Under the pieces are notes generated by a model, which was not told the origin of the DNA, did not search any database, and saw only the letters and a program-made list of their open reading frames with translations. 38,046 nucleotides of DNA, from positions 1 to 38,046 of the forward strand of contig VGHA01000027.1 of assembly GCA_016868375.1 (NCBI GenBank). The letters are read 5' to 3'. Below are positions 16,011 to 24,766 of the stretch, in pieces (the first letter of the stretch is position 1; each line of letters opens with the position of its first letter). This DNA is from Betaproteobacteria bacterium (GTDB lineage Bacteria; Pseudomonadota; Gammaproteobacteria; Burkholderiales; Burkholderiaceae_E). A program made the position numbers and the translations under genes.

Positions 16011-16943
16011 ATGACCGGGCAAGCGGCGAATCCCTCACCACGCTCACCAGAGCGGCTTGACGACGCGCTCAGCCTGTTGGCCCAGCCTGGATGGCTGCCG
16101 CTGGCGGGCGGCACCGATGTTTACCCTGCGCATGTCGGCCGGCCCGTCTCGCGCCCGATCCTCGATCTGAGCCGAATCGATGCTTTGCGAGGCCAGTCGC
16201 GCGTGGCGGGCGTTGACGGCCGCTCGTGGTGGCGCATTGGCGCCCTGGAATCCTGGATGGCGCTTCGCGAGACGGTGCTGCCAGCGGGGTTCGAAGCGCT
16301 GCCCCAGGCGGCTGCCGAAGTCGGTGGGCGGCAGATACAGAACCAGGCCACGATAGGCGGTAATCTTTGCAATGCCTCGCCCGCGGCCGACGGTGTGCCA
16401 GCTCTGCTCGCACTCGATGCCGAGGCTGAACTGCAAAGCCGGCATGGCACCCGGCGATTACCGCTTTCCAAATTTGTTCTTGGCAATCGGCGCACTGCGC
16501 TGACGCCTGACGAACTGCTGGTGGCGGTGCTGGTGCCGATCGGGTCGCCGCGTGCGCGGTCGCAGTTTCTGAAGCTGGGCCATCGCAGGTATCTGGTCAT
16601 TTCCATCGCGATGGTCACGGTTTCAATCGATTCAGACGAGCATGGCGCGCTCTCGCGCTGCGCGATCGCGGTGGGCGCCTGTTCGGCGGCAGCCCAGCGC
16701 CTGCCGCATCTCGAGTCGCGTCTGATGTCCGCGCCACGCGATCAGGCCGCTCACATCGCAGCCCAACTGCTTGCCTCATCCGAGTCTCAGGCGTTGCTTG
16801 AAGCACTGTCGCCCATTGATGATGTGCGGGGCACCGCTGCCTACCGTCGGGAGGCGGTTCGCGAGCTGATCGTCCGGGCCATCGGTATGGCCTGCAGCAG
16901 CCTCTCATCATCCGAATTGCCGCAGGCACGGAGCCGCTCATGA
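16011..16943 (+). CDS. Molybdenum hydroxylase FAD-binding subunit (xanthine dehydrogenase family)
   Basis: A 310-residue FAD subunit of the xanthine dehydrogenase/CO dehydrogenase family. The two FAD loops are clear: AGGTDVYP at residues 32-39 and ATIGGNLCNASPAADG at 113-128. A CO-dehydrogenase-flavoprotein-type C-terminal domain follows. It carries electrons from the iron-sulfur centres to NAD or another acceptor. The frame is open back to 15423 but that part is antisense to fdxA; I placed the start at the ATG at 16011, where family similarity begins, preceded by a GGGGA-type site. Its end overlaps the next gene by four bases, so the two subunits are translationally coupled. It is the first gene of the heteroaromatic operon. 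Confidence 0.9.
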   Translation: MTGQAANPSPRSPERLDDALSLLAQPGWLPLAGGTDVYPAHVGRPVSRPILDLSRIDALRGQSRVAGVDGRSWWRIGALESWMALRETVLPAGFEALPQAAAEVGGRQIQNQATIGGNLCNASPAADGVPALLALDAEAELQSRHGTRRLPLSKFVLGNRRTALTPDELLVAVLVPIGSPRARSQFLKLGHRRYLVISIAMVTVSIDSDEHGALSRCAIAVGACSAAAQRLPHLESRLMSAPRDQAAHIAAQLLASSESQALLEALSPIDDVRGTAAYRREAVRELIVRAIGMACSSLSSSELPQARSRS

Positions 16944-19795
16944 ACAAGCCCTCTGACCTCGCGCTGGGTGCCCGGGTGCAGCCCATTCTATTCACCGTCA
17001 ACGGCCAGCCCGTTTCAATCGACGCGCAAGGCGCAGCACGCAGACTCAGTGATGTCCTGCGAGACGATCTCGGCCTGACCGGCACCAAGGTTGGCTGCAG
17101 CGCAGGCGATTGCGGCGCGTGCACGGTGCTGCTGGATGGGCAGCAGGTGTGCGCATGCCTGGTGGCGGGTGCGCAATGTGCAGGACGCACCGTTGAAACC
17201 GTTGAATCGCTCGCACCCGCCGAGGGCGAGCTGTCGGCGCTTCAGAAGGCGTTCGTCGATCACGGCGCCGCCCAGTGCGGCATCTGCACGCCCGGCATGC
17301 TGATGGCTGCGGCCGACACCCTGCGCCGCCATCCGCAGCCCACCGAGCAGCAGGTGCTTGACGGGTTGGGCGGTGTGCTGTGCCGCTGCACGGGCTATCG
17401 CAAAATCATCGATGCGGTGCTGTCGGTGGGTCAGCCCCAGGCAGGGCAATCCGCTGGAGTTTCCATCGACACCGTTCCGTCGGGTTCTGCGGTGGGCGCG
17501 CGCGTGGAGCGCTTTGATGCTTCGTCCAAGGTCACCGGCGCAGAGCGCTTCGGCGCCGATGAGGCGCCAGCGGATGCGCTGTGGCTTCGTGCCATCCGCT
17601 CGCCGCATCCCCGGGCCCGCTTCACACTCGGGGATCTCGCAGGATGGCTCGCCAGTCAGCCAGGTCTGGTGGATGTGGTGACCAGCGCCGACATCCCGAA
17701 TAACCGTTTTGCGATCTTCCCTGATCTGCGTGACCAGCCTGCGCTTGCCGAGGCTGAGGTGCGGTTTGCGGGCGAGGCCATCGCAGTCGTGGCCGGCACC
17801 CAGTCAGCCATTGAGTCGGTGAATGAGGCCTCGTTTCCGGTGACCTGGGAACCTATTGCGCCCGTGTCGGGTGTTGCGGCGGGCCTTGCGCCCGGTGCGC
17901 CGGCAGTCCAGAGCCGTTGGCCCGACAACGTGCTATGCCGCGGACGCGTGGTGTCGGGCGATATGGCCGCGCTCGCCGCCGCTGCGCCGCATGCGCTTTC
18001 GCTTGCCATGCGTACGCAGCATGTCGAGCATGCTTACATTGAGCCTGAGGCAGGTTGGGCCCGCTGGGAGGTCGATGCCGACGGTCCGCGCGTCACAATC
18101 TTCGCCTGCACGCAAACCCCTTACATGGACCGCGACGAGATCGCGTGGATGTTCGGTCTGAAGCCTGAGCGGGTGCGCATCATTCCGTCTGCAGTCGGCG
18201 GTGGCTTCGGCGGCAAGCTCGATCTCTCGGTTCAGCCCCTGCTGGTGGCCGCTTCGCGGCGGCTCGGCAGGCCTGCGCGCATCGTGTATCACCGTCCTGA
18301 ATCGATGCGGTCCACGACCAAACGCCATCCTGCGGTCATGGAGGCACAGTTTGCCGCCACCGCGGACGGCCAGTTTGTGGCCTACGATTTCACGGGTGAT
18401 TTCAACACCGGCGCCTATGCGTCATGGGGCCCCACGGTGGCCAACCGAGTCCCCATTCATGCAGCCGGGCCGTATCGCTGGCAGGCGGTTCGGGCGCTTA
18501 CCCGCGCGGTCATCACCAACGATCCGGTCGCCGGTGCATTCCGGGGGTTCGGCGTGCCGCAGTCAACCCTGCTCTGCGAATCCCTGATCGATGACTATGC
18601 GGCCCGCATTGGCGCCGACCCGCTCGAACTTCGGTACGCCAACGCGTTGCGCGCGGGTGACCGCACCGCCACCGGCCAGACGCTGCAGGCGAGCGTCGGG
18701 CTGCAGGCCTGTCTCGACGCGCTGCGGCCCGCCTGGCGCGCGTCGCGCGAACGGATCGGTCGCTGGCGTGAGCAGCCTCTGGCTGGACGCGACAGCGCGA
18801 TCGCCGCACCCAGCGACCCGCATGGCCGCAACCCCGCCACCCTGCGACGCGGCGTTGGTGTTGCATGCATGTGGTACGGCATTGGCAATACCGTGATTGC
18901 GAATCCGTCCGAGATGGAAATCGGTCTGAAGCCCGATGGCCGGTTTGTGCTGTTCAACGGTGCGGTGGATATCGGGCAGGGCACCTACACGATCATGCCG
19001 CAGATTGCCGCTGATGCGCTCGGGGTTCCGCTCGCGCTCATCGATCAGACCGTGGCGGATACCGCGCTCACGCTGGACGGGGGCAAGAGTTCGGCCTCGC
19101 GGCAAACCTTCGTGTCGGGCAATGCGGCGCGGTTGGCCGCGGAAGACTTGCGCCGGCAGTTGCTTGCGCGGCTGGGTGCGCCCGAGTCGGCGCAGCTCGA
19201 GGTTCGTCCGGGCAAGATCGCTGCGGGCGGCGCCGAGCTTGTGTTGTCAACGCTGCCCGTTGATGCGCGCGGTCTGGTGGCCGTAGGCTTTGGCCGTTTC
19301 AATCCGCCCACCGTGCCGCTTGATGCCGAGGGCCAGGGCGTGCCCTATGCCACCTACGGATTCGCCGCGCAGATCGCTGAGGTGGAGGTGGATGTGGCGC
19401 TGGGCAGCGTGCGCGTCCTGTCCATCCATGCGGCGCATGACGTGGGCCGTGCCATCAATCCCACCCAGGTCGAGGGCCAGATTCACGGTGGCATTGCGCA
19501 GGGTCTGGGGCTTGCGCTGATGGAAGACTACGTCGCGCTCAAAACCGACAACCTGCATGACTATCTGATCCCCACCGTGGGCGATATGCCGCCCGTTGTG
19601 GTGCATTTGATTGAAGATCCAGAGCCGCTCGGACCCAATGGTGCGAAAGGCGTTGGCGAGCCGGCGCTGGTGGCCACCGCGCCAGCGATTCTCAATGCGA
19701 TTCGCGATGCAACCGGCGTGCGGATGACCGAGGTTCCCGTGACGCCCGACCGGATGCTTGCTGCGCTTCGCCGTCAGGCCTCCGATGTGCGCTGA
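16940..19795 (+). CDS. Molybdenum hydroxylase with fused 2x[2Fe-2S] and Mo-cofactor domains (nicotinate/xanthine dehydrogenase-like)
   Basis: A 951-residue fusion of the small and large subunits of a xanthine-dehydrogenase-type enzyme. Residues 15-165 hold two [2Fe-2S] centres: Cys53, 58, 61, 73 and Cys113, 116, 148, 150 (ending CRCTGY). From about residue 188 (VERFDASSKVTG) the Mo-pyranopterin domains follow, with GGGFGGK at 420-426, AGAFRGFG near 531-538 and the catalytic glutamate Glu907 in GVGEPAL. These enzymes insert oxygen from water next to a ring nitrogen, for example nicotinate to 6-hydroxynicotinate. With a 6-hydroxynicotinate-reductase homologue next in line, that kind of reaction is the best inference, but the true substrate could be another N-heterocycle. 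Confidence 0.9.
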   Translation: MNKPSDLALGARVQPILFTVNGQPVSIDAQGAARRLSDVLRDDLGLTGTKVGCSAGDCGACTVLLDGQQVCACLVAGAQCAGRTVETVESLAPAEGELSALQKAFVDHGAAQCGICTPGMLMAAADTLRRHPQPTEQQVLDGLGGVLCRCTGYRKIIDAVLSVGQPQAGQSAGVSIDTVPSGSAVGARVERFDASSKVTGAERFGADEAPADALWLRAIRSPHPRARFTLGDLAGWLASQPGLVDVVTSADIPNNRFAIFPDLRDQPALAEAEVRFAGEAIAVVAGTQSAIESVNEASFPVTWEPIAPVSGVAAGLAPGAPAVQSRWPDNVLCRGRVVSGDMAALAAAAPHALSLAMRTQHVEHAYIEPEAGWARWEVDADGPRVTIFACTQTPYMDRDEIAWMFGLKPERVRIIPSAVGGGFGGKLDLSVQPLLVAASRRLGRPARIVYHRPESMRSTTKRHPAVMEAQFAATADGQFVAYDFTGDFNTGAYASWGPTVANRVPIHAAGPYRWQAVRALTRAVITNDPVAGAFRGFGVPQSTLLCESLIDDYAARIGADPLELRYANALRAGDRTATGQTLQASVGLQACLDALRPAWRASRERIGRWREQPLAGRDSAIAAPSDPHGRNPATLRRGVGVACMWYGIGNTVIANPSEMEIGLKPDGRFVLFNGAVDIGQGTYTIMPQIAADALGVPLALIDQTVADTALTLDGGKSSASRQTFVSGNAARLAAEDLRRQLLARLGAPESAQLEVRPGKIAAGGAELVLSTLPVDARGLVAVGFGRFNPPTVPLDAEGQGVPYATYGFAAQIAEVEVDVALGSVRVLSIHAAHDVGRAINPTQVEGQIHGGIAQGLGLALMEDYVALKTDNLHDYLIPTVGDMPPVVVHLIEDPEPLGPNGAKGVGEPALVATAPAILNAIRDATGVRMTEVPVTPDRMLAALRRQASDVR

Positions 19796-19831
19796 TCCGA
19801 TCCGTGTGCTGACCACCAGGAAACTGTCTCG

Positions 19832-21349
19832 ATGAGTGCTTCCCCAGAGCCGTCTGACGTTGCCGCGCCCGCGGCTGACGCCGCTGTCGTCAAGGCGCGT
19901 GCGCCCGAGAACATGGCGTCCAACAAGATTCAGTGCGACGCCTGTCCCGTGCTCTGCCAGATCAGCGAAGGCAGGTTGGGCGCCTGCGATCGGTGGGGCA
20001 ATGTTGAAGGGCAGCTTCGCCGAATGGATCCGGTCGTGCTCATGCAGCGGCCCGGTGTCGAACTGGTGCCGGCTGATCCGGCCACCTGGGAAGGCGGGTT
20101 GCTGCATCAGGATGCACCGGTGTTCGTGTCCGGGGTGGCCAGTGGAACCACCTATCCCGACTACAAGCCTGCGCCGTTCATTGTTGCCAGCCGTGCGCAG
20201 GGCGTTGACATGGTTACGGTGGTCACCGAAGGCATCTTCAGCTACTGCAGCTTCAAGGTGAAGATCGATACCGACCGCTACCTGGGCCCCGAGCAGGCCA
20301 CCGTCCGACACCAGGGCGAAGCGGTGGGCCATGTCACCACCATCGAATACGGGTCGCAGTTCCTGTCGCTGGGTGGCGTGCACCATCTTACGGGCGGCTC
20401 CAAGCGTGAAGGCCGGATCACCTGCGAGCTGATGGAACGGCTGGGCAACCACCATGCAGTCGATCTCGACATTGAGGGTGGCGCCAAGCTGACGGTGCAG
20501 GCCAGCCGGCCACCCATCGTCAATGGTGTTGAAGAACAGCGGATGCGGGTCGGCTGCGGCTCAGCCACAATCGGCATCTTCGCCAAGCAGTGGTTCGGGC
20601 ATGCCGATGAGGTGGTGGTGGTCGATGACCACATCACAGGCGTTCTGACCGAACATCAGGCCGGTAAATGTCTTGATATGAAGCCTTCGGGCATTCGGCT
20701 GCGCGGTCGTAAGTCAACGCCCGGCCGCTACTTTCAGGTGGCCAATCCAGGCACCGGCTGGGGCGGCACCGACATCGTTGATCCACTGTCCATCATCGAA
20801 GGATGGGATCCCAAGGTGGCGCGGCCAGGACTGCAACTCCTGATGGTGTCGACCACCGGCGAGCATGCCCAATGGTATGTGCTCGATGACGCCTTGGTGC
20901 CGCAGCCTGCGCCCATGCCTGCGCCCATCCAGACGGTGGTTGATCGGATTGGCGAAAACTGCGAACCCGCGCTGGCCACGGTGCTGTTTCTGGGGGGCGC
21001 GGGGGGCAGCCTGCGTGCAGGCGTCACCGAAAATCCGATCCTTCTCACCCGCTCCATCAAAGACCTTTTGACGCGCGTCACCTGCGGTGGCGCGCAAGCC
21101 TATGTGTGGCCGGGTGGCGGCATCACCGTGATGGTCGATGTCACGCGAATGCCACCGGGCTCATTTGGTTCGGTGCCCACGCCTGCCATCGTTGCACCCA
21201 TTGAGTTCACGATGCGACGCGACGACTACGAACGCCTGGGTGGGCACGTTGATCGCATTCGGCGTCTTGAAGATGTGTGGGCCGCGGGCGAGCACCGGGT
21301 CATTGACTGGCAGGGCGATAACCCCTGGCCGCTGGAGCCTCTGCGGTGA
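19832..21349 (+). CDS. 6-hydroxynicotinate reductase homologue (ferredoxin-dependent ring reductase)
   Basis: A 505-residue protein of the family named after Eubacterium barkeri 6-hydroxynicotinate reductase, which reduces the pyridone ring to 1,4,5,6-tetrahydro-6-oxonicotinate using reduced ferredoxin. A cysteine motif for an iron-sulfur cluster lies at residues 35, 38, 42 and 52 (CDACPVLC...GACDRW). Strongly conserved blocks include SGVASGTTYPDYKPAPFIV, VVTEGIFSYCSFKVKIDTD, LSLGGVHHLTGGSKREGR, MRVGCGSATIGIFAKQW and LFLGGAGGSLRAGVTENP. The first 30 residues are a low-complexity alanine-rich leader. AGGAAA precedes the ATG. Placement between the hydroxylase and the enamidase-containing part supports the pathway role. 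The exact substrate is inferred. Confidence 0.88.
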   Translation: MSASPEPSDVAAPAADAAVVKARAPENMASNKIQCDACPVLCQISEGRLGACDRWGNVEGQLRRMDPVVLMQRPGVELVPADPATWEGGLLHQDAPVFVSGVASGTTYPDYKPAPFIVASRAQGVDMVTVVTEGIFSYCSFKVKIDTDRYLGPEQATVRHQGEAVGHVTTIEYGSQFLSLGGVHHLTGGSKREGRITCELMERLGNHHAVDLDIEGGAKLTVQASRPPIVNGVEEQRMRVGCGSATIGIFAKQWFGHADEVVVVDDHITGVLTEHQAGKCLDMKPSGIRLRGRKSTPGRYFQVANPGTGWGGTDIVDPLSIIEGWDPKVARPGLQLLMVSTTGEHAQWYVLDDALVPQPAPMPAPIQTVVDRIGENCEPALATVLFLGGAGGSLRAGVTENPILLTRSIKDLLTRVTCGGAQAYVWPGGGITVMVDVTRMPPGSFGSVPTPAIVAPIEFTMRRDDYERLGGHVDRIRRLEDVWAAGEHRVIDWQGDNPWPLEPLR

Positions 21350-21400
21350 GGCTTGCGCAGGGTCGCCAATGAGCGCTCATTGGCTGGGCGGGGTGGGGCA

Positions 21401-22312
21401 ATGACCCCGTCATGGCAGCCGCAGCGGGCCCGGCTGGGTGACGGCCGCTGGCACTATCAGCACGGCCCGATTGACCTCGTGATTGGCGCAGACGGTGAGC
21501 CCGCCGCATGCGACGCGGCGCATCAGGCCTGCTGGCAGGCGTTTCAATCGGTGCTTGCTGAACTGGTGAGCGAACTTTCGGCGCTGCGCCAGGCGCTGCC
21601 ACGCTCGGGCGCTGCCGCGTCCGTCAGCGGGCCCGTTGCACGGCGCATGGTGGGTGCGTGTCTGCCGCATGCCCACGATGGGTTGTTCATCACGCCGATG
21701 GCAGCGGTTGCCGGAAGTGTCGCTGATCATCTGATTGACGCGTACCGTCGCGCTGGCGTGCTGCGTGCCTACATCAACAACGGCGGCGATATCGCGCTGC
21801 ATCTGGCCCCGGGACAGCACTGGCGCGCGGGCGTCGTGGCCAACATCGACGATCCGTCGCTCGATGCCAGCCTGGTGGTCACGGGCGAAAGCGGGCTGAG
21901 GGGCCTGGCCACCTCAGGCTGGCGAGGGCGCAGCCTGTCGCTGGGCATCGCTGACAGCGTCACCGTGGTGGCGCGCGATGCGGCTGCGGCCGACGCGGCC
22001 GCCACCATCATCGCCAACCATGTGAATGTTACCGACCCGGCCATCCGCAGGCTTCCGGCCAACCAGGTCCGTGATGATTCCGACCTGGGTACTCTGCCCG
22101 TGACCGTGGCGGTGGGGGCGTTGCCCTCGGCAAGCATCGAGCAGGCGCTTGCCAGTGGGCTGGCCTGCGCGCAGCAACTGGTCGAACGGGGACTGATTTC
22201 GCAAGCGCTGCTCAACCTAGCCGGGCGCTGGGTGCAGGCGGGATCGGGGTGCGTGCTGCCCGCGTTCGCAGGCCAGCCCAACCGCTCCCGCTTACTGGAG
22301 GTCGCAGGATGA
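21401..22312 (+). CDS. UPF0280 family protein (ApbE-like fold)
   Basis: A 303-residue protein of UPF0280, a family structurally related to ApbE, the FAD:protein FMN transferase. Diagnostic stretches are FITPMAAVAGSVADHLIDA (residues 97 on) and YINNGGDIALHL (125 on). The start was placed at the ATG at 21401, which leaves a 51-base gap after the ring-reductase gene; an upstream start at 21353 would give an unlikely basic leader. The end overlaps the Rieske gene start by four bases. A role in flavin attachment or cofactor handling for the adjacent reductase is possible from fold kinship, but there is no direct evidence in the sequence. Confidence 0.85.
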   Translation: MTPSWQPQRARLGDGRWHYQHGPIDLVIGADGEPAACDAAHQACWQAFQSVLAELVSELSALRQALPRSGAAASVSGPVARRMVGACLPHAHDGLFITPMAAVAGSVADHLIDAYRRAGVLRAYINNGGDIALHLAPGQHWRAGVVANIDDPSLDASLVVTGESGLRGLATSGWRGRSLSLGIADSVTVVARDAAAADAAATIIANHVNVTDPAIRRLPANQVRDDSDLGTLPVTVAVGALPSASIEQALASGLACAQQLVERGLISQALLNLAGRWVQAGSGCVLPAFAGQPNRSRLLEVAG

Positions 22313-23379
22313 GTTTCGTTCGCAACGCCTGGTATGTGGGCGCATGGCGTGATGAACTGGGGACCAAGCCCTTTGCACGTCGCATTCTCGATGTGCCGGT
22401 GGTGTTCTTCCGACGCGCTGATGGTCGACCCGCAGCGCTGGTTGACCAATGTCCGCATCGACTGCTGCCGCTGTCGCGCGGCACGGTGGTGGGCGACACG
22501 CTTCAGTGTGGCTATCACGGCATGTGTTTCAGCGCCGAGGGCCAATGCACCCGGGTTCCCGCGCAGACGCATATTCCGCCCGATGCGAATGTCCGCGCCT
22601 TTCCAGTGATCGAGCACTGGGGCATGGTCTGGATCTGGATGGGGGATCCGCGGCTTACCGATCCTGCCAGGCTGTTTCAGGGGCTGCCCTGGGGTAAGCC
22701 AGGCTGGACGCTGAACACCGGGCCTTACACGCACGTGAAAGCCGACTACCGGCTGCTGGTTGAGAACCTGCTGGATCCGGTGCACGTCACCTATGTGCAT
22801 CAGTCAACGCTGGGCACGTCGGCAATGGCCGATATCCCGATTGAAACCAGTCAGGATGGCGACACGATTCTGGTCACCCGCTGGACCCGCAACTCACCGG
22901 CTGCGCCGATTCTCCAGCGCTTTGGTCGCTGGCCAGGCAACGTTGACCGCTGGCAGTACTACTGGTGGCATGCGCCCTCGATCAATGTGGTTGATTTTGG
23001 CGCGCATGACGTGGGCAGCGGCGACAGTGAAGCGGCCCGACAGGCGGGTGTCCGGATGTTTTCAAACCATTTTCTGACGCCCGAAACGGCCACCACCACG
23101 CACTATTTCTGGTGCCAGTTGCGCAATTTCGCCCCCGATGACGAGGCGGTTTCGCGCGAGATCACCGAGCAGTTCGTGATGGCCTTCGATGAAGACAAGG
23201 AAATTCTCGAGGCGGTTCAGCAGGCCAGTGCCGAGCCGCTGGTGGTGCGTCCGGTGCAGTTGGGCATCGATGCCGGAGCCGTCCGAATGCATCGGACGCT
23301 CGATCGACTGATTGCCGCCGAGTCGACCGCGTCGGACGAATCAACGCTTGCCTCTCATGGACAAGCCACCGCACACTAA
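22309..23379 (+). CDS. Rieske non-heme iron oxygenase, vanillate O-demethylase (VanA)-like
   Basis: A 356-residue terminal oxygenase, the length typical for the VanA/dicamba/N-demethylase group. The Rieske [2Fe-2S] ligands are Cys48, His50, Cys67 and His70 (CPHRLLPLS...CGYHG). The mononuclear iron site is VENLLDPVHVTYVHQ with Asn153, Asp156, His159 and His164, all present. VanA-type enzymes remove methyl groups from O or N, or hydroxylate rings, using O2. GGAGG precedes the ATG, which overlaps the UPF0280 stop (ATGA). No VanB-type reductase gene is nearby, so electrons must come from an unlinked reductase or perhaps from the FdxA system. The substrate is unknown; a methylated relative of the pathway substrate is one possibility. 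Confidence 0.9.
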   Translation: MSFVRNAWYVGAWRDELGTKPFARRILDVPVVFFRRADGRPAALVDQCPHRLLPLSRGTVVGDTLQCGYHGMCFSAEGQCTRVPAQTHIPPDANVRAFPVIEHWGMVWIWMGDPRLTDPARLFQGLPWGKPGWTLNTGPYTHVKADYRLLVENLLDPVHVTYVHQSTLGTSAMADIPIETSQDGDTILVTRWTRNSPAAPILQRFGRWPGNVDRWQYYWWHAPSINVVDFGAHDVGSGDSEAARQAGVRMFSNHFLTPETATTTHYFWCQLRNFAPDDEAVSREITEQFVMAFDEDKEILEAVQQASAEPLVVRPVQLGIDAGAVRMHRTLDRLIAAESTASDESTLASHGQATAH

Positions 23380-23446
23380 TGCGTTGCAACCCAACGGGGT
23401 CGTCTTTATACCGGCTGATCCCACCTAAAACGGAGGAGTTCTGAAA

Positions 23447-24658
23447 ATGAAAAAACGTGAGTTTCTGGCGGCGGGCGTTGCCCCCGCTGCGGCGGCGGCA
23501 CTGTCACCGCTTGGCGCTTGGGCGCAGTCCGGCCCCATCCGCATTGGCGAGATCAACAGTTACAAAGCGCAGCCGGCATTCCTGGACCCGTATCGCAAGG
23601 GCTGGGAGATGGCGGTCGAAGAAATCAATGCGGCCGGTGGCGTGGGTGGACGAAAGATTGAGGTGATCGCGCGCGATGACGGCGGCAATCCGGGAGATGC
23701 CGTTCGGGTGGCCGAGGAACTGGTGAGTCGTGAGCGGGTTGATCTGCTGGTGGGCGGGTTTCTGTCGCACATTGGCCTGGCCCTCACCGATTTCGCCAAG
23801 CAGAAAAAAATCTTCTTCCTGGCCTCCGAGCCGCTGACCGACAAAATCGTCTGGCAAAACGGTAATCGCTACACGTTCCGCTTGCGTGCGTCCACCTACA
23901 TGCAAACGGCGATGCTGGTTCCCGAAGCCGCCTCCTGGAAGAAAAAGCGCTGGGCCATCGTCTACCCCAACTATGAATACGGTCAGTCAGCTACTGCCAG
24001 CTTCAAAAACCTGCTGCGCAAGCTTCAGCCCGATGTCGAGTTCGTGGTGGAGCAGGCGCCGGCGCTTGGCAAAGTGGATGCGGGCGCAGTGGTCCAGGCG
24101 CTCGCCGATGCAAAGCCCGATGCGATCTTCAATGTGCTGTTCGGCGCCGATCTGGCCAAGTTTGTTCGCGAGGGCAACACGCGTGGGCTGTTCAAGGGCC
24201 GCGAAGTGGTCAGCCTCCTCACCGGTGAGCCCGAGTACATCGATCCGCTGAAAGACGAGGCGCCCGAAGGCTGGCTGGTCACAGGCTATCCCTGGGATCA
24301 GATCAACACGCCCGAACACAAGGCTTTCGTTGACGCCTATCAGAAGCGATTCAAAGACTATCCGCGGCTGGGGTCCGTCGTTGGGTACACGGCGCTGAAG
24401 GCGATGGGCGCGGGCCTGATCAAAGCCGGTGGCGCTGATACCGAAAAGCTGATCACCGCATTCCGTGGGCTGCAGTTTGATTCACCGATGGGCAAAGTGG
24501 TGTTCCGCCCTCAGGATCATCAATCCACGCTGGGCGCGTATGTGGGCCGGACCACGGTTCGGAACGGCCGCGGCACGATGCGTGACTTCCGGTACGCAGA
24601 TGGCGCCAAGTACCAGCCCTCTGACGCCGAAGTGGCCAGCCTGCGTCCGAAAGACTGA
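23447..24658 (+). CDS. ABC transporter substrate-binding protein, branched-chain amino acid (LivK) type
   Basis: A 403-residue periplasmic receptor of the LivK-like type-I fold. Residues 1-26 are a signal peptide (MKKREFLAAG, long alanine-rich core, GAWAQS cleavage). The mature start IRIGEINSYKA followed by YRKGWEMAVEEINAAGGVGGRKIEVIARDDGGNPGDAVRVAEELV is the standard ligand-binding front end, and YPNYEYGQSATASFKNLL the start of the second lobe. An AGGAG ribosome site precedes the ATG. Several such receptors in soil bacteria bind aromatic acids rather than amino acids; placement here suggests the heteroaromatic substrate. A long hairpin follows the gene and may raise its expression over the permease genes. 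Confidence 0.93.
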   Translation: MKKREFLAAGVAPAAAAALSPLGAWAQSGPIRIGEINSYKAQPAFLDPYRKGWEMAVEEINAAGGVGGRKIEVIARDDGGNPGDAVRVAEELVSRERVDLLVGGFLSHIGLALTDFAKQKKIFFLASEPLTDKIVWQNGNRYTFRLRASTYMQTAMLVPEAASWKKKRWAIVYPNYEYGQSATASFKNLLRKLQPDVEFVVEQAPALGKVDAGAVVQALADAKPDAIFNVLFGADLAKFVREGNTRGLFKGREVVSLLTGEPEYIDPLKDEAPEGWLVTGYPWDQINTPEHKAFVDAYQKRFKDYPRLGSVVGYTALKAMGAGLIKAGGADTEKLITAFRGLQFDSPMGKVVFRPQDHQSTLGAYVGRTTVRNGRGTMRDFRYADGAKYQPSDAEVASLRPKD

Positions 24659-24675
24659 CCGGTCGCCGGTTGCCC

Positions 24676-24722
24676 CGCTGCCGCCTGCGCGCTTCGCTTT
24701 CTTGCGAACGCGCGCGGCAGCG
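24676..24722 (+). other. Long imperfect hairpin between receptor and permease genes
   Basis: CGCTGCCGC (24676-24684) pairs with GCGGCAGCG (24714-24722), GCGCG (24687-24691) with CGCGC (24709-24713), and TTCGC (24693-24697) with GCGAA (24704-24708). That is 19 pairs with two small bulges and a six-base loop. It lies in the 108-base gap after the receptor gene. Such hairpins often stabilise the receptor message and reduce read-through into permease genes. No T-run follows, so full termination is unlikely. Confidence 0.6.
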
Positions 24723-24766
24723 CCGACTCGCCTGCGCCTGGCGCATCTTCACCGGGTTGAATCCTC

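Noticed and set aside
19247-20455. 402-codon minus-strand open frame across the Mo-hydroxylase/reductase junction
   Set aside because: It lies antisense to two well-supported genes, has no recognisable domain and is a codon-bias shadow typical of GC-rich DNA.
21769-22800. 343-codon minus-strand open frame over UPF0280 and Rieske genes
   Set aside because: Antisense shadow; the plus-strand genes carry intact family motifs and good ribosome sites.
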